Below are positions 61,716 to 64,000 of a stretch of 64,000 nt of DNA, one piece after another. This stretch comes from CAZWCX01 sp964632945 (GTDB lineage: Bacteria > Planctomycetota > MHYJ01 > WSZJ01 > CAZWCX01). Location: assembly GCA_964632945.1 (NCBI GenBank), contig CAZWCX010000016.1:14117-78116 (forward strand), written 5' to 3'. The position numbers and the translations under genes are program-made. The number at the start of each line of letters is the position of its first letter. The first letter of the stretch is position 1. Below the pieces are notes generated by a model. It worked only from the letters and a program-made list of their open reading frames with translations. It had not been told where the DNA came from and did not search any database.

Positions 61716-63425
61716 ATGAAAGCCGACGATCTGGAACTGGACGAGTTGCTGGCCTTCGATTCGAAAGGCGGGGTGGTCCACTTCGCCGGCCAGCGAGCGC
61801 TGATTCTCGATGCGACGGCGCACGGCCTCCTGCGCAAGGAGTTGATCCAGACCTTCGGCGCGGACGCCGCACGGGGCATCCTCACCCGATTCGGGTATGT
61901 GCACGGCCGGAGCATGGCGGAGGCGATGCGCGCGCAATTCCCGTGGGACAATGAGGACGAGTGGCAGCGGGCCGGGGCGCGCATTCACACCCTTCAGGGC
62001 CTGGTCCTGCCGGCACGAAACTCCCCCTCCCTGCACCTGGGCGAGCCGGCCACCTGGCGCGTGTCCTACGAGGCGGAACAACACCTCCTCCATCTTGGGC
62101 GCGCGGAGCAGCCCGTCTGCTGGACGCTGTGCGGTCTCGCCAGCGGCTATCTCAGCACTTCGATGGGGGAGGAGATCTACGTGGTCGAAGACCGGTGCAT
62201 GGCCCGGGGGGATGCGGTCTGCCGTGTGACCGCGCGCACACGCAAGGACTGGGGCGAGGAGATTGGACCGCACCTGTCGTACTTCGAGAATGCCGGACTC
62301 GACGCCGCCATGCAGCGGGTGGCGGACTCGCTCAAGCGGACCGAACAGAAGCTGCGCTCGCGGGCGCGCAAGCTGGCGAGTCTTGCCCGCCTCGAGGGCG
62401 AGGATCTCGGGGGGATCGTCGCGCGCAGTGAGAGCATGCGACGGGTGGTGCAGGATGCCAAACGAGTGGCCGCGGTCGACTCGACGGTGATGATCTCGGG
62501 CGAGAGCGGCACCGGGAAGGAGCGGATCGCCCGGCTCGTTCATGAGCAGTCCGCATGCATGGGGGGGCCTTTCATTGCCGTGAACTGCGGTTCGGTGGCG
62601 GAGGGGCTGTTGGAAAGCGAGCTGTTCGGCCATGCCCGCGGCGCATTCACGGGGGCTACCCTGGACCGGCCCGGGTTGTTCGAGGCGGCATCCGGCGGCA
62701 CCCTGTTCCTGGACGAGGTGGCCGATATCCCCCCCGCGATGCAGGTAAAGTTGCTGCGGGCGATCCAGGAGCGGGAGATCCGGCGCGTGGGGGAGAATCG
62801 TAGTCGCCCGATCGACGTGCGCATCCTGACCGCAACCAACCAGGATTTGTTGTTGTTGGTGGACGCGCGCCGCTTCCGCAAGGATCTGTTCTATCGGCTG
62901 AACGTCGTCGAGCTGCGCGTCCCCCCGCTGCGCGAACGCCGCAACGATCTTCTGCCCCTGGCGCGGATCTTCCTCGCCGAGGCCGCACTGCACATGCGAC
63001 GCGACGTGGAGGGGCTCTCACCGGCGGCCGCCGACCGATTGCTCCGCTATGACTGGCCGGGAAACGTGCGCGAACTGGAGAACGCGATGGAGCGCGCCGT
63101 CGCCCTCAGCGCGGGGCGCCGGATCGAATGGACGGATCTGCCTCCCGCGCTTCGCGAACCCCTGCCGAATCTCGCCGCGCACGGAGAGCTGCGGACGCTT
63201 CGGGAGGTGGAAGACGAGTACATCCTCGCGGCGCTGGAGCGGCACGGCGGCAGTCGCGCTCGCACCGCCGAAGTCCTGGGAATCGGCATCGCCACGCTCC
63301 ATCGGCGGCTGCGCGGTCTGCGGCGGGGGTCTCCGTCCGGCCGGAACGGCGGGGCGCCGGCGCGGCCGGAACGGTCCTTCACCACGCCTCCGCATCCTCC
63401 AGAGTTGGGTCGCCGCGGACCGTAG
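61716..63425 (+). CDS. XylR/DmpR-type sigma-54-dependent activator
   Basis: 569 residues from ATG 61716. The N-terminal domain (activator of aromatic catabolism, XylR_N: FFGADAARGILTRFGYVHGRSMAE-like, ~10-110) is followed by V4R (~125-205: HLGEPATWRVSYEAEQHL, QPVCWTLCGLASGYLS), a linker, then the AAA+ core with Walker A GESGTGKE (262-269), GAFTGA (309-314), GGTLFLDEV (Walker B), RHRPIDVRILTATN-like sensor I, and a Fis-type HTH (ARTAEVLGIGIATLHRRL). The V4R/XylR_N pair binds small hydrophobic molecules or cofactors and removes its own repression. Its target is not in the window. The C-terminus has a ~60-residue Pro-rich extension. Confidence 0.93.
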   Translation: MKADDLELDELLAFDSKGGVVHFAGQRALILDATAHGLLRKELIQTFGADAARGILTRFGYVHGRSMAEAMRAQFPWDNEDEWQRAGARIHTLQGLVLPARNSPSLHLGEPATWRVSYEAEQHLLHLGRAEQPVCWTLCGLASGYLSTSMGEEIYVVEDRCMARGDAVCRVTARTRKDWGEEIGPHLSYFENAGLDAAMQRVADSLKRTEQKLRSRARKLASLARLEGEDLGGIVARSESMRRVVQDAKRVAAVDSTVMISGESGTGKERIARLVHEQSACMGGPFIAVNCGSVAEGLLESELFGHARGAFTGATLDRPGLFEAASGGTLFLDEVADIPPAMQVKLLRAIQEREIRRVGENRSRPIDVRILTATNQDLLLLVDARRFRKDLFYRLNVVELRVPPLRERRNDLLPLARIFLAEAALHMRRDVEGLSPAAADRLLRYDWPGNVRELENAMERAVALSAGRRIEWTDLPPALREPLPNLAAHGELRTLREVEDEYILAALERHGGSRARTAEVLGIGIATLHRRLRGLRRGSPSGRNGGAPARPERSFTTPPHPPELGRRGP

Positions 63426-63771
63426 AGCGACCCCGCGTCTCACTTCGCCTGCCGCGCCCCGACGAAACCAAAATGATCGTCGAGCCCCCGCCGGCGCCGT
63501 TCGCGTCCAGGCCCCGGTTGCCCGCGACCGGGTTCACGGGCCCAATCCGGACGTTCGCGGCCCCGTGGCACGCCGGGTGCAATAGGACTCCCCCGGCAAG
63601 CCGTCTGCCCGGCTCGGAGGCGCCTCGCGACCGATGCGTGCTCCTTCGGGTCCTGCGTGCCGCCCGGAAGTCGCGGGCGGGCGCCGGCCGGCGCCCGGTG
63701 CGTTCGAACGGAAACCGGCTCTGCGGGCGCGGGACGCGCGATCCCAGGGCCTCCTGCGGAGGAGCCCCAAA
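63426..63771. other. Intergenic stretch without a gene
   Basis: 346 bases; I see nothing in it beyond a few GC hairpins. Confidence 0.45.
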
Positions 63772-63951
63772 ATGGCGTACACCAACACGGACACGAGAAG
63801 CGGCATGTCGGGCCTCAAATACTGGGGGATCGCGGCAACTCTGCTGATTGCGTGGATCGTCGGGCTGGCCTACGGTCACGGTGGCGCGCTCCACCTGCTG
63901 GCAGTCGGTTCCGCGAGCATGGTGGGATTGAAGGTGCTCCAGAGTCGCTAG
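63772..63951 (+). CDS. Small DUF5670/Lmo0937-like membrane protein
   Basis: 59 residues from ATG 63772 with GGAGG 9 bases before. It has a polar N-terminus, then two hydrophobic segments (YWGIAATLLIAWIVGLAYG and HLLAVGSASMVGLKVL) separated by HGGA. The shape LxxWxxGLxxGHxGxxxHLL matches the Lmo0937 family of small membrane proteins, whose role is unknown. Its TAG stop is within the CTAG that starts repeat copy 4. Confidence 0.68.
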   Translation: MAYTNTDTRSGMSGLKYWGIAATLLIAWIVGLAYGHGGALHLLAVGSASMVGLKVLQSR

Positions 63952-64000
63952 TGGGGCTTCAACCTTGATTTCCCAGGTTGGTCCGGTCGCTTTTCGCGCC
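63948..64000. repeat. CTAG-bounded repeat, family 1, copy 4 (cut by the window edge)
   Basis: CTAGTGGGGCTTCAACCTTG and onward are almost identical to 7808-7860; only one base differs (GGTCCGGTCG versus GGTCCGATCG). Confidence 0.8.

Overview
This 64 kb window is high-GC bacterial chromosome, almost fully packed with genes. Many genes carry Sec signal peptides, one has a lipobox, and there is an alpha-2-macroglobulin/PBP1C pair plus a c-type multihaem protein. This points to a diderm with a periplasm. The mix of a Ser/Thr kinase with WD40 repeats, HEAT-repeat exported proteins and a haem/thioredoxin fusion recalls Planctomycetota or a similar uncultured phylum, but that is inference. Promoters are readable: TTGACA-like and TA(G/T)NNT boxes 16-18 bp apart precede several genes.

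Layout. 1-2.3 kb (minus strand) is a probable operon: an ABC-2 permease, a phosphoesterase, a 50-residue Cys-containing peptide resembling a RiPP precursor, and an HprK-like kinase cut by the left edge. 2.7-5.9 kb is a partition locus: a ParA-like protein with a ruined Walker A, then ParB with a parS site inside its own gene, then an unknown TPR-ended protein. 6.0-7.5 kb is the most striking gene, an exported thioredoxin/NHL-repeat protein whose catalytic Cys codon is UGA, followed by a SECIS-like hairpin; it reads as a selenoprotein. 8.7-18.4 kb holds an exported unknown, an M32 carboxypeptidase, a DUF5677-like protein, a HEAT-repeat protein and a zinc-ribbon/kinase/WD40 protein. 19-29.5 kb is an A2M, PBP1C, DASS transporter and adenosine deaminase run. 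29.8-33.8 kb has a P-loop/DRTGG protein, dapB, an HU gene and sucC. 33.9-38.2 kb has exported and membrane proteins, including a HEAT plus terpene-cyclase-like toroid protein. 38.9-46.1 kb has a DUF72 protein and a complete oppABCDF peptide transporter with an inflated OppC. 46.4-57 kb is mixed metabolism and envelope genes (MgtC/DUF4010, thioesterase, NPP phosphodiesterase, aldehyde dehydrogenase, lipoprotein, TPR protein, VAT1-like oxidoreductase). 57-64 kb has a thioredoxin-TPR-tetrahaem protein, an HExxH metalloprotease, an XylR/DmpR-type sigma-54 activator and a small membrane protein.

Two families of short dispersed repeats with CTAG ends are scattered through the window. At four sites the CTAG end supplies the TAG stop codon of the neighbouring gene. 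No rRNA, tRNA, CRISPR array, prophage or transposase gene was recognised.
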